From contig OZ037766.1 in NCBI GenBank assembly GCA_964035545.1, positions 32,619,773 through 32,683,772 on the forward strand: a stretch of DNA of 64,000 nt. Reading direction: 5' to 3'. The position numbers were made by a program, and so were the translations under genes. Below the pieces are notes generated by a model, which was given only the letters and a program-made list of their open reading frames with translations, had not been told where the DNA came from and did no database searches. Source of the stretch: Bugula neritina (Eukaryota; Bryozoa; Gymnolaemata; Cheilostomatida; Bugulidae). Within the stretch, counting starts at the first letter, position 1, and each line of letters opens with the position of its first letter. Below are positions 1-17,448 of this stretch, one piece after another.

Positions 1-1022
1 TCCTTGGCACTGGGAACCTCCACAGAACTGAGGGTCTTGGGTTGATGGTGAAGCTTTGGCAGCTTCCTAAAGTTGAAGTTGCTGCCTTGCACAGCCGTAC
101 TAATGCTGTGGGGCGTCACTGCAGATGAGACAGCAAACATGAAAACATAGACCAACGTAGACAGCGGGATAAATAGCTTAAAGCTTGATAAGAACAAAAT
201 GAAGTTAGAGAAATTAAACAAACATGTAAAAATGTATAACATACAGAACATGAAAACACAAAGCATCTTTTAGCTATTGTCAAACATACAGTTTAGAAGC
301 AAATTCCAGCTGGGATCCACTCCTAGGAAAGGTTTCATGGCAGAAGTCAGCTAAAAAATTATCTGCTTACTCAGCAAACTCAGAGTTTTTAATAATAAAT
401 TATTTATGAACCCTTCGGTGCTATATTACACACAATTACTTTGCACTGGATATTATTATAAACAACTAAAACAATTTTATAACTTACTTACATAAAGCAG
501 TTTTATTATTTTCTATATATTATTGAAATACTTATAGTGGCAGCAGCTTACATTTCTTTTGACCTTTTCCACCCGAGCATCTGTTCCACTCTCAGTCTGT
601 TAACAAATTGGAATACTCATTATAAATGCAAGTAAAGCTTTTTGCAATCATTCAGTAGATTATATTTAAAATTAGAAAATAAGTATTCATGGTTTTAACA
701 TGGGAAATACTACTCATGATATTATGTAATAAGTTTACCGCAATGCTGTAAAGCTGACAGAAATTATCCACAAGAACTGAAATGAGCTTCCTGGAGGTAT
801 CATACTAAAACACAATCTAAACTGTAAGTAAGTTTGTAGTGGTAAGAAATGAAATAATATAGTAATAATATTATTGTATAGATATATAATATACCTATAA
901 ACCTCCGTAGTCACACAGATATTATAGTTATAGTATTTATATATATATACATGCAGGACAACCATTTAATATAATTTTTATTATGACTCAAGACTTACCG
1001 TATACTTGTTGGACTTAGACAT
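1..1022 (-). CDS. Unrecognised gene, first five exons, truncated at window edge
   Basis: Five short exons join in phase on the minus strand: 999-1022, 739-804, 552-596, 290-350 and 118 to beyond 1. Each has GT/AG borders; the join from exon 4 to 5 is phase 1 and the earlier ones are phase 0. The start is the ATG at 1022 (MSKSNKYT), followed by a helix-like stretch (RKLISVLVDNFCQLYSIA) and then a basic, low-complexity segment rich in His, Lys, Pro and Ser. No family is recognised; there is no signal peptide or membrane segment in the visible ~106 residues. It is divergent from pentraxin-like gene 1, about 1 kb away. The rest of the protein lies left of the window. The consistent phases make a real gene likely, but the function is unknown. 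Confidence 0.6.
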
Positions 1023-2090
1023 GGTAAGATTTGACATCATAGATAATAATAAACTTCTTTCTCACAATAGTAGTTAGCAAAGGGAAGGTACTATGTTTGT
1101 TTTTTACATTCACAACAATGGTAGAGACGTTACCTAGCAACCTGATTGTTAGCTATTGCATCATCACTGACTAATCATATTAAGTCTAACAATCGTTGTT
1201 TGTGCAACTACAGCACTTATTTAAAATTCACAAAGTTTATAACAAACTGCATATATAAAAAAGTTAAATTACCAAATTCCCAAAATCAAACAGTAAATCT
1301 AAAAGTATGGATTGAAAAATCTTAACGCTTATAGAATAGAAGTCAACTCTGATTTCATGGTTGGAGATGCTCACTGAATGTGCCATTCAGAGCTGGATTA
1401 GTTTTGTAGTCAAAATTCAAAAACTGCATCCTATAGCTTTTACAAACAAAGCCGGAATGCTGAAATGTAACGAAATAGATACCAAAACCATGAATACAAA
1501 ATTTGCAACATGTTCTGCATTTTTACCATTATAAGGTCTAGTTTTTCTTTGACTATTTCTTTTCACACTTCCAGTTTTTTATTTATTCGTTCACTGCTGT
1601 AACTATAATTAGAAATTAGACTATTTTAAATTGTTTTTTGTTAGCTACAATTTCATTTAGATATGCAAGTTAGGGCAAATGCGCTGTTTTACTATGTGTG
1701 GCTATTATTAATTTTATAAAAAAAACTTTCTCTGTATACTATATATACTCATTTGTAATAATAGATTAGTATATCTATTAACCTATGAGTTGTATTTACA
1801 GCACTGGCTAAAACTAGGCTGGCAAGTGAAAGGTTATTTGCTTTACACATCTGCTTTTATTAATTTATTTACAGGAACTTGTTTTAAAGAACCAGAAGTC
1901 TTATTTTATATAATCAATGGTAAGTTTTGAAACTTGTAATGGTAAGAGAAAGTATTATGCAATTATATAGTAAATATAATACGCTTTCTTTAATTCTCTG
2001 AGTAATTAGTTTTAAAATCTATAATATTTCAATTTAAAATAAAATTAGTTTTAAAATTTGCTTTAAATGGTGATTCACTCGAGAAGTAGA
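1023..2090. other. Intergenic region between divergent genes
   Basis: About 1.07 kb of AT-rich sequence between the start of the left-edge gene (minus) and pentraxin-like gene 1 (plus). It presumably holds both promoters, but no specific element can be named. Confidence 0.4.
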
Positions 2091-5000
2091 ATGGGCAAAC
2101 CAAAGGCTCCTCTTATACTGTTACTTCTTTTCTGCTTTCATTGTGAGTATATGCAACACTTGACAGTATTGAAATTTATATGTGGTTCAAATCTCTTCCT
2201 TACTAATTAAGCACTTTTTTTATCATTATTTGCTTTGGGTAGGTATATTATAGACTAAGGCAACTATGGTAGTCTTATAATAAAATACAAATACCTGCAT
2301 GGTTATTCTTAGGTTAATATAATGCGCAGTTAATTATTTATATTGCTAAAGAAACAATGATATGCATATATGCAATATTCACTCAGCACATTGGAAAGTC
2401 ATCATATTTATATTTACATAGATAAAGTGAAAAACGAAATTTCCCAACGCGTGGTTTTATATCTGCCACATAATGTCCTTATCTCTAACTGACTTGAAGA
2501 AAAATCTAAAATAAATGTTGGTGTTAAAATTTGTTTTGATTTACAGGCAGAAGAAGCTGTGATGGAAATGGTTTTGGTGGTAACAATGTTTTTATTGGCA
2601 CTGATGATAATGAAGGTATATATCCATACTACCAATTGTTATATTTATACTGGATGTTGTTATTTGAAATGAATTCAATTTTGATTTCAAATGCTTGGAT
2701 TATCTACTAAACTTCTGAGTTATCCTTCCTTGCTAAGTTCTCTGTCTGTTTGTATCACTACTGGCTGTGTGAATGTAAACTACTATCACCAAACTCAGAA
2801 ATATAAAACTCTCCTCCTTGGATTCTTATTATAACTATATAAAATGTATACCAGCTGTGTCAATATTTGCATAGAACCATTTTCAATAACACTGGCACCT
2901 GATTACTATATTTTTTATACAAAAACATTTTAAGTGTTTCAATTTTCAAATGGAATAAATTAATTTTTTTGTAGTAAGATGCAATTTTTTATAGTTTGCT
3001 GATATCTACAAATTATATTTTTATTGAAGTTATTTTGTGGTCGTCATGACAATATGAGCATTGAATAGAATTTTTCTCTCCTCCAAGGTATGAGTAGTAT
3101 TTGACTGAATTAGTTGGTGTAGCTTATATATCAATGATGAGTGATCACTAAATAAAAAAGAAACAGCAGTTTCCGCAAACATTTCCATATCGCGCCAAAC
3201 AAGCTATAAAAATAAGCGAATGCAGATACATAACTTAAGATAGAAAGGCCAATGTATTTTATCAAAGTTTCTATATTATGTTTAAATTTAACATTATAGG
3301 CAGCCACTTTTAGCACTTGAAAGTGTTAAAAATGACTTTTTGCTATAATTAACTTTTCATTTAAAATATTTTGCAACATTACGATATCGATCCTGTATCA
3401 CATGCTTTTAATAAAGTTTATTGCTTTAAAAATAGAAAAATAATAAAGCTATAGATAATTTTGTGAAAACTATTTAAGAGATATATTATACTTGCCATTA
3501 CTGGATAATGAAATACACAGCGAAAACTCATTATATTCAAGTCCTCAATTAATCAATATAATAATTATTATATTCAAACAACTACTTTTCACAATTTTCT
3601 CCAACACACTGCTAAATCAATAGATTTCATTTCTGAAAACTTCCTGAAGTTGATTAGCCAGGTCAGGGTATAGTGAGAAGTTTGATTCAACTTTTTGTTT
3701 GAGCTGTAAGGTTACCTTTAGCATGAATTAGCATTTTTATTGAGATCTATAGCAGCATTTAAGATTATTTATATAAACATTATTTTTACAAACATATGTA
3801 GTAAAAAGTTATGCTTTCTCAACCATTAAAAAGTAAATAATTTTAGAATGGTTTACAGCTGCTAACAATAATATGTATAAACATATAATTTAGATTTTTT
3901 CTGAATCAATTGTAGAGAGAAAAACATTGTTATAGTTTTCCAAGTGTTTAAATTACTAGATGTTAATGATGCAAACAAAATTTGTAAAAAGCCATAAAAG
4001 GTGTTTTGTAAAATATTGTTTTGCCGTTATAAGGCATAATGTCAGGAGTGCATTGATGTGCTGGATTATGTTAATATGATAAAATGGCCATACGGTATTT
4101 TTATCGTGTTTAATACACAGGCATGTAAACTTTTTATTTTAGTTAGTATACCTGCTGAAGATTTGGACTACGGAAGAAGTGCTGAAGTAGGTGAAGCTGC
4201 ACTCTCCAACACTGAAAACAATTCAGTTAGTAGCAAGCCTGCGGATGGCATAGTTGACAATGAAGCAGCAAATAATAGTAAGACTCCTATTGGCTACACA
4301 CTAACCAATAGTCACAGAAAAGGGACAAACAAAGTTGAGGCTAGCGTTTTTCTGCCATATGATGACTTTACGATGTGCCTTTGGTGGAAGTTTTTTGCAG
4401 ACATATCTACAAAATTTCATCATATTCTTAGTGCAAACGCAACAGGTTTGTGAAATAAATAATTTATACTTTTTTCTTTTTAGCTGAATGTAGTGACTTT
4501 TCTTGTCAGTTTATTTTTAACTTAGCATAAAGTAAATGATTGTTATTTATAAAAATTCAAAGAAAAAATTGATGTTTTTAGTATTGCATTTACTTATATA
4601 TATATAACAGGTAACCAATATTCATTCCACTTTATCTTGGAGCCCTGGACTCAAAATGTACATTTCATGTGGCATAACAGTGGCGCTGTTACCACCTTCC
4701 AATGGGCTAGTGAGACAGAAGTTTGGTGCTTCTGTTGCTTAGCAACTGAGATGGTCACTGATATAAATGGACGAGACAATCTGATACGTGTCAAGGTTCG
4801 GAAGTTAGGCTACCGATTGTTAATTTAAGACAATAAATAATACTGACATATGGACAACATTATCCCCTTAGACACACTTTGCTGTATCGTAGGTCGTGAC
4901 ATGAAATGTCAGCCAATTTTAGTTATATGTTCGGGCAGAAGTTCTAATAGTCCGCTATTGAGTACAATCTTATATGACACCTCATTGGACATTGAGTTGA

Positions 5001-8000
5001 CTCAAACATCTCTCCGTCTTCCTGCAACTTTTTTTAATCAAGCAGTGCTTGATCCTGACGTACCACAACGCCATATGGGAAGCACTGACTGACACTTGTT
5101 GTTACAGCCTACGATACGTTGAAGTGTGTCTAGGGAATATGAGCTGCCATCTCTGCTGTTTTTAAGCATGCAGCAGATGATATTATTTTAAATAATTTAT
5201 ATGGTTTTCACCGATGGGAGGGTTTTGTTAAGAATAAAATGATGAAATGAATTTTGAAAGAGCTAAACAAGTTACAATTATCAACTAAAGCTGATTTTAA
5301 TGTTTTTAAATTTGCAGTACCAGTTTATAATCACAATAATAATTAGACACAGTTATTCAATTAAATGAACAGACAGATTTTTAGCTTTTATTTCATTAGG
5401 TAAAAGTTGTGAAAACCTGGCAAGGAGGACAAGCATTTTGGGAAAATGTCGTGAATATCAAAGGGCCAAGACCTATTGGACTACCACTTTCTTATGAAAC
5501 TAAGTTTGTATTATTTGAACACAGGTCAAATTTAGGTAAACAATTTTCTTTTTGATTTCTTTTCATTTTCTAATTATTTTGTATGCTGTTCAAAAAATAA
5601 TTTGCTCAAGAAGATGTGAAAAAACCTATTAATATAAAAAGTCAACGAATATTTTAATTAATACAAGTATCTTTTGCACTTGAACTTTGGCTTATAATTT
5701 ATAGACAGCAAAATGAGTATGTTTTAAAATTTCCAAACTTGTAAAATTGGTTGCAAAGTCTTCTACTGATCAATGTCTATTTTTGGGTAGTTGGAACTTT
5801 GATTTTATAGATGTTATCTACGAGAGTATCATTGGCTCTGTGTCTTGTATGAACATCTGGAGAGGTGTGTACTCAGAGACGCAGCTCTTGCAGTTTGCTG
5901 ACTGCAACAACCCTGGTGATGTATTCACATTGACACCAGATTCAGTGAGAGTTTATGGTAGCATTACTGTAAGCACTCTGGGAGAGCAACCCGTCACTTC
6001 TACTGCCTCACATGTCTCTCTTGAGGAGTTGTCTTCAACAAAAGGAGAAGTTGTCGTTAGGATCCCAGGTAAATATTATTTAATCTCAAAGAAAGTTAGC
6101 AAAGCTGCACTAATAAGTTATATGCAAAAGTTTTAAGTTATGTAATACAAACTACAAATAAAAAAATTGGATAAAATATTGTAATTTATACAAAATAACT
6201 GGGTAAACACACCATAACAAGCACTGAAGCTAATCTTTCTAGTTATCATTTAGTAAAATTCATGTAGCTGTGTTGTATAGCTTATTAGTGTTATAGCAAC
6301 ATGTAAAGACCCATTACACTTTAGACGATTCAATGATGAGGTGCTATACGCAGGTGCAGACGACCAGAGAAACATTAGCCAGCTGAAGAGACCAGCTCCT
6401 ACTAGCTATACACTGACTAACAACAACAGACGTTGGGAAAACTATGCAGAAGCTGATGTTATTTTATTCACGGATAAGTTGACAATCTGTCTCTGGTGGA
6501 GGGTTGTAGTTCAACTGTCGACAACATTTGAGTATATCCTAAGCTGGAAGGCTACAGGTGTGTTTACAATACAACAATGTTCGGTATTTTTGCACAATAT
6601 TTAGTTGACACCAAGCTAGTTTTTTATACTAGGTGCGCAGTCAAAATTTACTAAATTATTGACTTGTTTTTTTGTTATGAATTTAGTTGTCATAGTTACT
6701 TACTTACAAATCACATGATATGTGTTTAACCAGGCCGAGAATTGACTTTTGCTATTGGATGGGACCCGGATTTAAGCAGCTTCATGTTGTATTTGGAGAG
6801 TGACGAGAGACGCATTCCCTTTACTTGGCATGATCAGACAGACATTTGGAGGTTTTATTGCTTAACGTTTGATGAAAAGATAGAAACTAACGAGGGATCA
6901 TCAGGGTTTGATAACTTCACCACCTTTACCTTTTGTGATGATGTGGCAATGTGCACAACTACATACAATAACATGCTAACAAAAAATACAATTTGAAACT
7001 CGCACAGTTACAATTAGTGCATAAAGTTCTTGTTAACTTTCAAAGCAGTTTTAGATAATCTTTTTAGACTGTATTGTAACAGTGACGTGTGACTTTCTGC
7101 TATTCTATCTCATAAATCAACTAACTGAACGTAGCCAGTGGGCAAAGTCTAGAGAAATTGGTGGAGAGGGGGTTGTTTTCACGCACCCCTGTAAACTCCT
7201 TCACTTACTTCGACCAATGAAGAATTATAGCTATTAAATTATATTTCAGAACCCACACAGTAATTAGTTGCTATATGATTGGTTTATCAAAATATTCGCC
7301 TCAATTAAACTGGCTACTTTTGAAAAAATTATCAAGATGTAACTAAGAAAAGTTTAGAGCAAAATTTTAAAACATTTTCATAACAGAATTTATAAATTTT
7401 ACTTAAAAGCTGATGTTTGTGGAGATTTGGGATGAGAGACAAGCAATGTGGAAAGCTGCTGTAGATGAAGTATTGGTAAAGCCAGCTGGACTATTGCTGT
7501 TTTATGAGACTAAACTTTTCTTCTTCGGCTTCAACCCAACTAAATCAGGTGAGGGTAGCTTATCAAAATGTTGTACTCAACAGCTGTACTGTTATTTTAT
7601 GGCAATATAATATATTGCCTTATAATATGTCATTGCATTTAATATGCAACTTTAAGATGAGGAAGGAACAATGTATATACGCTATATTATATTTGTAAAA
7701 AACTTGGGATTTTTAAAAAAAGTCACTATATATGTAAAGTGCAAGAGATATAATTTAAATTAAAAATTCTTAACAAATTCTTTCTTACCAAGTTGAGCAA
7801 TCAAGCCGGTATTTGGTAAAAAATGCAACTGTGAACTTTATTACAAAAATAAAACTTAATCAAGTTATTTATTCTCTTTCCCATTACTAGTTTGAAAGTC
7901 AAGCTTACAAACTTTTTAGAGTCTGAGCAAGTGGGTGTCCTGGGATCCATATCCTGTGTCAACATCTGGAGAGCAGTCTACAGAAGAAGTGAACTGTCAC

Positions 8001-8724
8001 AGTTTGCTGAGTGCAAAGAACCGGGCACTGTGTTCACATTAGCACCTGGCGTTGTTGAAATTTACGGTGACATCACCGAGAGCAACATTGAAACACAGTC
8101 ACCACTTGTTCTTACTACTCCTGCCATTGAGTCAAGTACAGGAGAAATGAATTCAATCCCAGAAAGTGCAGGTAAAATATTCTTAGTGTAAACTAGTGCT
8201 GCTTGAAGTGCTACCACTATAGTGCTGTTGCTATAGTGCTGCTGCTCGTACACTGCTATAGTGCTGCTACTTCTGTCACCCACATTGCTGCCATAATTTT
8301 GCTGTTTAATGTAACTGATGAATGAGGCCTACCAGAACCACTACTTCACTAATTCATTGAGGGCCTATACACTATTCACACCCCCCCCCACCCGGCTCTT
8401 TGCTTTATTCACAACCCATATTTGCATGTTATTGATTTGTCTTGTGGAACACAACTGAATATGTATTGTTAATTATCAGTTAGACCAACAGACGTCTGGC
8501 ACAAGTTTGAGATAACTTCAGCTGATAGAATGCCAAGTTCATCTGCTCATACTTTGAGTTATCCTTCCTTGCTAAGCTGTCTCTCAGCTTGCATAGACAA
8601 CGACTGTTTGTATGCAAATTACAACCAGCTGAGTTTGAGTTGTGAGATTAGCATCTGGAAATTCTTAGGTTTTCCTGTAACATCTGTTGAAAGTGTGAAG
8701 AGCTATAAGAGAATTCTCCCATAA
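2091..8724 (+). CDS. Pentraxin-like protein 1: signal peptide, two pentraxin-like modules, PAN/apple domain
   Basis: Eleven exons: 2091-2142, 2547-2615, 4143-4445, 4611-4795, 5400-5535, 5811-6068, 6354-6557, 6734-~6942, 7410-7548, 7920-8171, 8480-8724 (about 683 residues). Exon 1 encodes a signal peptide (MGKPKAPLILLLLFCFHC); an in-frame ATG at 2067 is an alternative start. Exons 3-6 and 7-10 are two copies of one module (residues ~90-315 and ~345-580). Each has TLTN...C-L-W-W, then a W-x(3)-C-x-L strand, then GS(I/V)SC(V/M)NIW and DVFTL or TVFTL. This order fits pentraxins, whose C-terminal part has the comparable VGDIGNVNMW segment. Exon 11 (80 residues) is PAN/apple-like: LSYPSLLSCLSAC, then further Cys. 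Probably secreted; ligand binding is inferred. The donor of exon 8 (GAT GAT|gtggca) is weak and is the least certain join. Confidence 0.78.
2712..2834 (+). pseudogene. Decayed PAN/apple exon inside intron 2 of pentraxin-like gene 1
   Basis: The intron contains an open stretch reading LLSYPSLLSSLSVCITTGC followed by VNVNYYHQTQ, ending at TAA. It matches the PAN exon of pentraxin-like gene 2 at 32716-32960 (LSYPSLLTCLSVCLTTGC...VNVNYHRQDQ) more closely than the PAN exon of its own gene. A Cys has become Ser, the later C-E-I segment is lost, and there is no good splice border or downstream coding. It is read as a dead exon left by rearrangement among paralogues. Confidence 0.65.
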
Positions 8725-10367
<1,643 letters not shown>

Positions 10368-12422
10368 ATGGCGGGTCGAGCAGGTGAGAGTTTTATCTAG
10401 GACCATCCTTTCAGTTTATTGAAACTTTGTGCATTTATATACTCCCCTAGGTGTTTTGCGTTGATAAATAAGTAAGTGTTTTAAACTCCTTTATAGATGT
10501 TTTCATCTTAACCGATAGCCTTGGAAGTTTTATCACAAACGAACAATAGGAACTGTTAGTCGCTAATAAAACAAAAAGAAATTTCCCATTAAAGAGTAAG
10601 CAACCAATTGCATTGCATTCATTTGTCAAGCAAAGCTAAAACTTAAAACCTTTCAGCATCAAAACTTGTCCAGTTTCATATCAGTAATACTTGTATTTAG
10701 CCTTGAATCTTTCAGTAAGATCTCCAGCTACGTACACAACCTCGGTGATTGATGAGCTGAAGGACCAGAAGCTAAGATCTGTGGGCCTTTGTGACTACAT
10801 GAGAAACGCCACTATTGACTTTTACAATAGGGTTTCTGGGTTGGTGAGCACAACTGTGATCTTCCTCTTGCTTTGGCTGACGTGGGGTCTAGCTCTGCCT
10901 ATCACAGGCATTTCAATAGGTACATCTTGCTCTTAGTCTAAATACTCTCTGTAGTGAAATACAAAGTGTTTTCTTATACTTTCCAAAGTGCTTTAAATAT
11001 TATTCCCTTAATTATTTAGTAAATGTTTTTAATTCCAACATAGACTCCATATTTTTATCTTCATGTTAATCAATTTTATATGTAATTATTTCAAGCTTTT
11101 ATCAAAGCTGCTGTAAAAACAATATAAGATGTATAAATTATTAATTAAATTGAATAGCATTTATAGGTTATAATAAACCTGTCAAGTTATATGAACTAAA
11201 GTTGCACCAGACAACAGATGATGATTGTTTACTTTTTTTCATAAAACTGCCTCAATCACCAAATAATAAGTTAATGAATTCGCCATTTGATTTTATGTGC
11301 TGATTGGTGCCATTTCTGCCTATAGGTACGACGTATGTTCACGACTGTCCGGCAGAAAAACACGTGCCAATATACATCATCGTCTATGGATGCTTTAGCG
11401 TCTTTCTTGGATTCTTCTGTTTAATTGACAAATTCAGAAAAAGTACGTCTCAAGATATTTTAATGGTTACTTTATGAAATTAACTTTGCGAAGATGTCAG
11501 TGTATTCATGTCGTTTATTTTAGAGTAATAGAAAGCACTTACATTACCTGCTTAAACATATATTATTTCATATTGAAAACAATCATTTTGAACTAGCTAC
11601 ATCAAAAGTCTTGTGTCATAAAAATTTTTTCCCTAATTTACAGGAAGTGATGCTATAAATGAGAGAAAGCCGATAGTTATGCCGGCACTTACTATCCTAT
11701 TCGCCCTCTTTCTCTTTGGTTGGTTCATTGCTGGTAAGATGCATTTATTTTTTTTTAAATTTACACAAGACATTTTTTTTTAAATAGTTTTGCTACGTGT
11801 GTGAACGTTTTGTTGTCAGTCTTTTATGTAACTTAAATCTCACTCTATTCGACCAAATTGTTTGGCCATAGAAGTTTTTAGCAGTGATGCAAAGCACAAA
11901 GGTCGCGAGAATAGCTTTTAGTGTCCTTTTTAAACACCAATACAAAAATCACGATTACGGTTTTAAGAAATTGCAAATGAGTGAAGAGGTAAATAAACTT
12001 TAGAGTCAAACTACATGTAATTAAACTCAGTCTGCCAACTCTAGAAATAGTTTATGTAACTTATTTTCCTTTTTTATTGTATTTCTTTTCAATAGCATCT
12101 GCTACTGAACTTATTAAATGTTTTACAAATCAGAGCGTGGTTTAGTGGAAGATGGTCTGTTGTAGGAAATGTCTGGGTATTCCGGATGGTTCCGTGCCAA
12201 AATAACTCTAACAAGAAATACTGCTACACACTAGACGAGGCGCATATCACGAGTGGCCAATACTGCAACTATGTAGTCTTCAAGTTCACCTACTGGCTGA
12301 TCATCGCCACCTGGGGAATGGCAGCATTAGTGGCAGTTGCCTTCATCATATTCGCTGCTCTTATGCTTGGCGTGTATTACTGCTCAGACCAAGGGCAGCC
12401 ACGTGCTCCACCGAGGAGATAA
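10368..12422 (+). CDS. TMEM272-like four-pass membrane protein, copy 1
   Basis: Five exons, all joins phase 1: 10368-10383 (MAGRA), 10716-10919, 11326-11442, 11644-11733, 12136-12422; 237 residues. Four hydrophobic segments are visible: LVSTTVIFLLLWLTWGLALP, VPIYIIVYGCFSVFLGFFCL, a segment spanning exons 4-5 (ILFALFLFGWFIA), and LIIATWGMAALVAVAFIIFA. The CPAE motif just before TM2 (exon 3) is what I associate with the TMEM272-like family of small membrane proteins. The cysteine-bearing loop before TM4 (PCQNNSNKKYC...QYC) would be extracellular if both ends are inside. A poly(A) signal AATAAA lies 38 bases past the stop, at 12460-12465. The role of the family is poorly known and none is claimed. 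Exon 5 uses the second of two nearby AGs (cagag|CG); only that keeps the frame. Confidence 0.82.
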
Positions 12423-12459
12423 CTTTCAAACAACAAAAAGAAAAAATACAGAATAATTA

Positions 12460-12465
12460 AATAAA
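12460..12465 (+). promoter_or_regulatory. Poly(A) signal of TMEM272-like copy 1
   Basis: AATAAA 38 bases downstream of the stop codon. Confidence 0.6.
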
Positions 12466-14055
12466 TGCACTGGTGAAAAAAATTATGTTTTTTATATTCA
12501 AGTATTTGGAAATATATACTAGATTAGTTGAGATGCATACAAATTATACTAATTTGTGTGTATAATTGTGGGACAAATCATATTTTTATATTTTATTGTT
12601 AATAAAACTTCATTTCAAACAAAGAAGTGGCTTCTACCTTCACCAAACTGGTCTAACCAACTAACCTGAATGCATAGTGATGCTCCATAAAACTTGCCAA
12701 AAATTTTAAGCTGCATGGGTTTCTTCAGAGTATAAAATGCAGCATAACATAGCATGACATTCACATCATTGTGTCATTATTATTCACATCAAATCACTTC
12801 AATCACTCTCAGTTTCTCCATTACTGCACCTATAACCTCCAATTACTGCAATTAACATTATACTGTAAAATAGACACAATTTTACTTCATAAAAGTCAAT
12901 CCTATAACAGCTCTGAATATCAAAATAGCCATGCATGAACATGTTTCTATAACTGCTGTTTAAATAATAACAGAGATGTTGGTGGAAGTAAAAATATATT
13001 ATTAGCTACAATGCAAGCTGAAAGCTTGATACAAAGTTTACTACATGCATAATTCAATACTTTTATATCGACAGTTGCTTTAATCACAACAGTGGTGTTT
13101 GGCTTGGTCCTTGCGGAGACAGAATTACGATATATACATCTTTATTAGGGATAATCTTTTAAGAGAATAGAGAGATCGAAATAAGAAGCAGCCATGATGT
13201 TATCAATGTGGGCAGCATTGCAATAAAATTTTCTTTACATCCTTCAAAATTATACCTGAAATTTATTTTTTTTTTTTGTTCACTTCAGCTACATGGTTTA
13301 TATATCACATGCAATCAACTACTAGCTGTTGTACAATGTTTGCACAATTACAATATACATGAAAAAGTAACAGAAAAAGTACTACACCACTCTTATTCAT
13401 TTGCATAGAATTCTTAACAAAAAGTTAGTAAAATTAGCATTAAATCAAGTTTAAAACAATAAAATATCTTGTATTTACATACACATTCTTACAACTTAGT
13501 ATTTGCTTAAATACTTTGCATGTCCAAAATAATTCATATAGGTACATTACAAAAATCTCTTACAATGCAAAAGAATATATAATACTATAATGTAGAGGTA
13601 ATTAACATAAACATTTATTTGTATATATTAAATTCAAACACACTTATAGTTTTGTAAAATCAAGTCTTAAGTTTTACTATTATTAGCAAGAAATGTCAAA
13701 TAGTTCTATTTTTGAAACTTATTTCAATAGACAGATCAAACTTGAAGCTTAGATGAACATACAAAGATTATACTATCAGAGAATACAAGTTATATAACTA
13801 AAATGAACCTGCATATATTTCATATTATGTATATATGTATACACATCTGCTTTAAGCTAGCTAGCATCATTTGCTAACACACTGCTGGTATGGCATTTAC
13901 ATGTAAATCTGCTTTAACAAGAATTGGCTGAAATGTGACAATATTAGCTGGATAATTGAAAAAAATATAATTGCTAAAAATGCAGTAGAAAAACACTTCC
14001 TAGTGGATTTAAGTGCATGTACACTCTTACGACAGGGAGTACAGATTAGGTGTCT
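12466..14055. other. Intergenic between the TMEM272-like genes
   Basis: AT-rich sequence with only short, unsupported open frames; no exon with convincing splice borders was found. Confidence 0.4.
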
Positions 14056-14287
14056 ATGGAGATTCACTCACATAATGGTAAGTTGCTTTGTAATTTGATG
14101 CACGTGAACTCAAATTATACCTTTTAAAGTATAGAATATTGCAATAGCTATATGCACCGACATTCTTTGAGTGAAACAGATATACAATACTGTATGATTA
14201 TGCTATAGTTAGCCATCTATATATATTACAACTCATAACTTATAACAAAACAAATTTGGTTTTAGAAATACTGAATTTTAAAGACAG

Positions 14288-16318
<2,031 letters not shown>

Positions 16319-16849
16319 AAACAGGTCCAGAATTCAGTTTACTCCAGTTCACATAGCAACCACAGTTAACCACAGTTTACATGGCAACCAAAGTTACCTT
16401 GTAACTACGGTTACATAGCAACAATAATAACAATATTATTGTAACTTGATAGCCATAGTAACACTGTAAGGGACAAGTGTTTGAAACTTTTTCATAAATG
16501 CATCAGACAGACACAATGGAACAGTTTATTTAATACTGTATAAAATGCCTGTTTTTTTAGAAGACATTAATGCTGAAATTGGAATCGGCTTTCTCACCAA
16601 TGCACACGTTTTATACTTATACCGCTATTGATTTCTATTTTGTGCACTATTGTAGTCTCACATTTATACTCTGTACTGTTGTAGTATCACATTTACTCTT
16701 TGTACTATTGTAGTGTTGCATTTACTTTGTGTGTTATTGTAGTGTTGCATCTACTCTGTGTACTATTGTATCACTGATTAGACTCTCTTATACCAATTTT
16801 GAACGAAACCTGTAAGCAGTATTACTAATCATAAATGTTTTGCAATATA

Positions 16850-16855
16850 AATAAA
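16850..16855 (+). promoter_or_regulatory. Possible poly(A) signal of TMEM272-like copy 2
   Basis: AATAAA about 530 bases past the stop; the intervening sequence is a plausible long 3' UTR. Confidence 0.4.
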
Positions 16856-17448
16856 CCGTCATGGAAACTTAAAGCAATGCCTCAGAAATCACAGGACACA
16901 CAAGTACTCTTTTCGAGTCATACAGATTAGTGACTTCATGAAGTAAGTCATTTACCTCTACACATACTGAAGATGTTGAGGAGAAGTTGCAGCACATACA
17001 TAATACTGTAGAGAGTAGACACAGATAGTATAAAACTTACAATGTATATATTATATTATTGTAATTGATCTCATACAGAAACAACACCTTAAATGCTTAA
17101 AAAGAATATGAATGGCACATATTCTATTACATGTTATTGTCCAAATAGGTAAAACTACTATTAAGTAAAAAGTAAGGTTTAAATAATCAAGAGAAGAAAA
17201 AGGACCACCACCATGCTATTACATAATACAGCATCAATAACAGAAGCACCAAGTGCAGTGATATCACATATATTAACATTATACAAGTATATGATACAAT
17301 GAATTAAAAGAAAAGACGTCAATACAATGGTAAACAGTGAGGACATGCTATAAGATACAATTCAGCTTCACTGCAAGTGAGAAACTAGTAGGTATTGATG
17401 ACTATATACAATGACTATCTGCTATGTCAACTAGATCTGACAATAATG

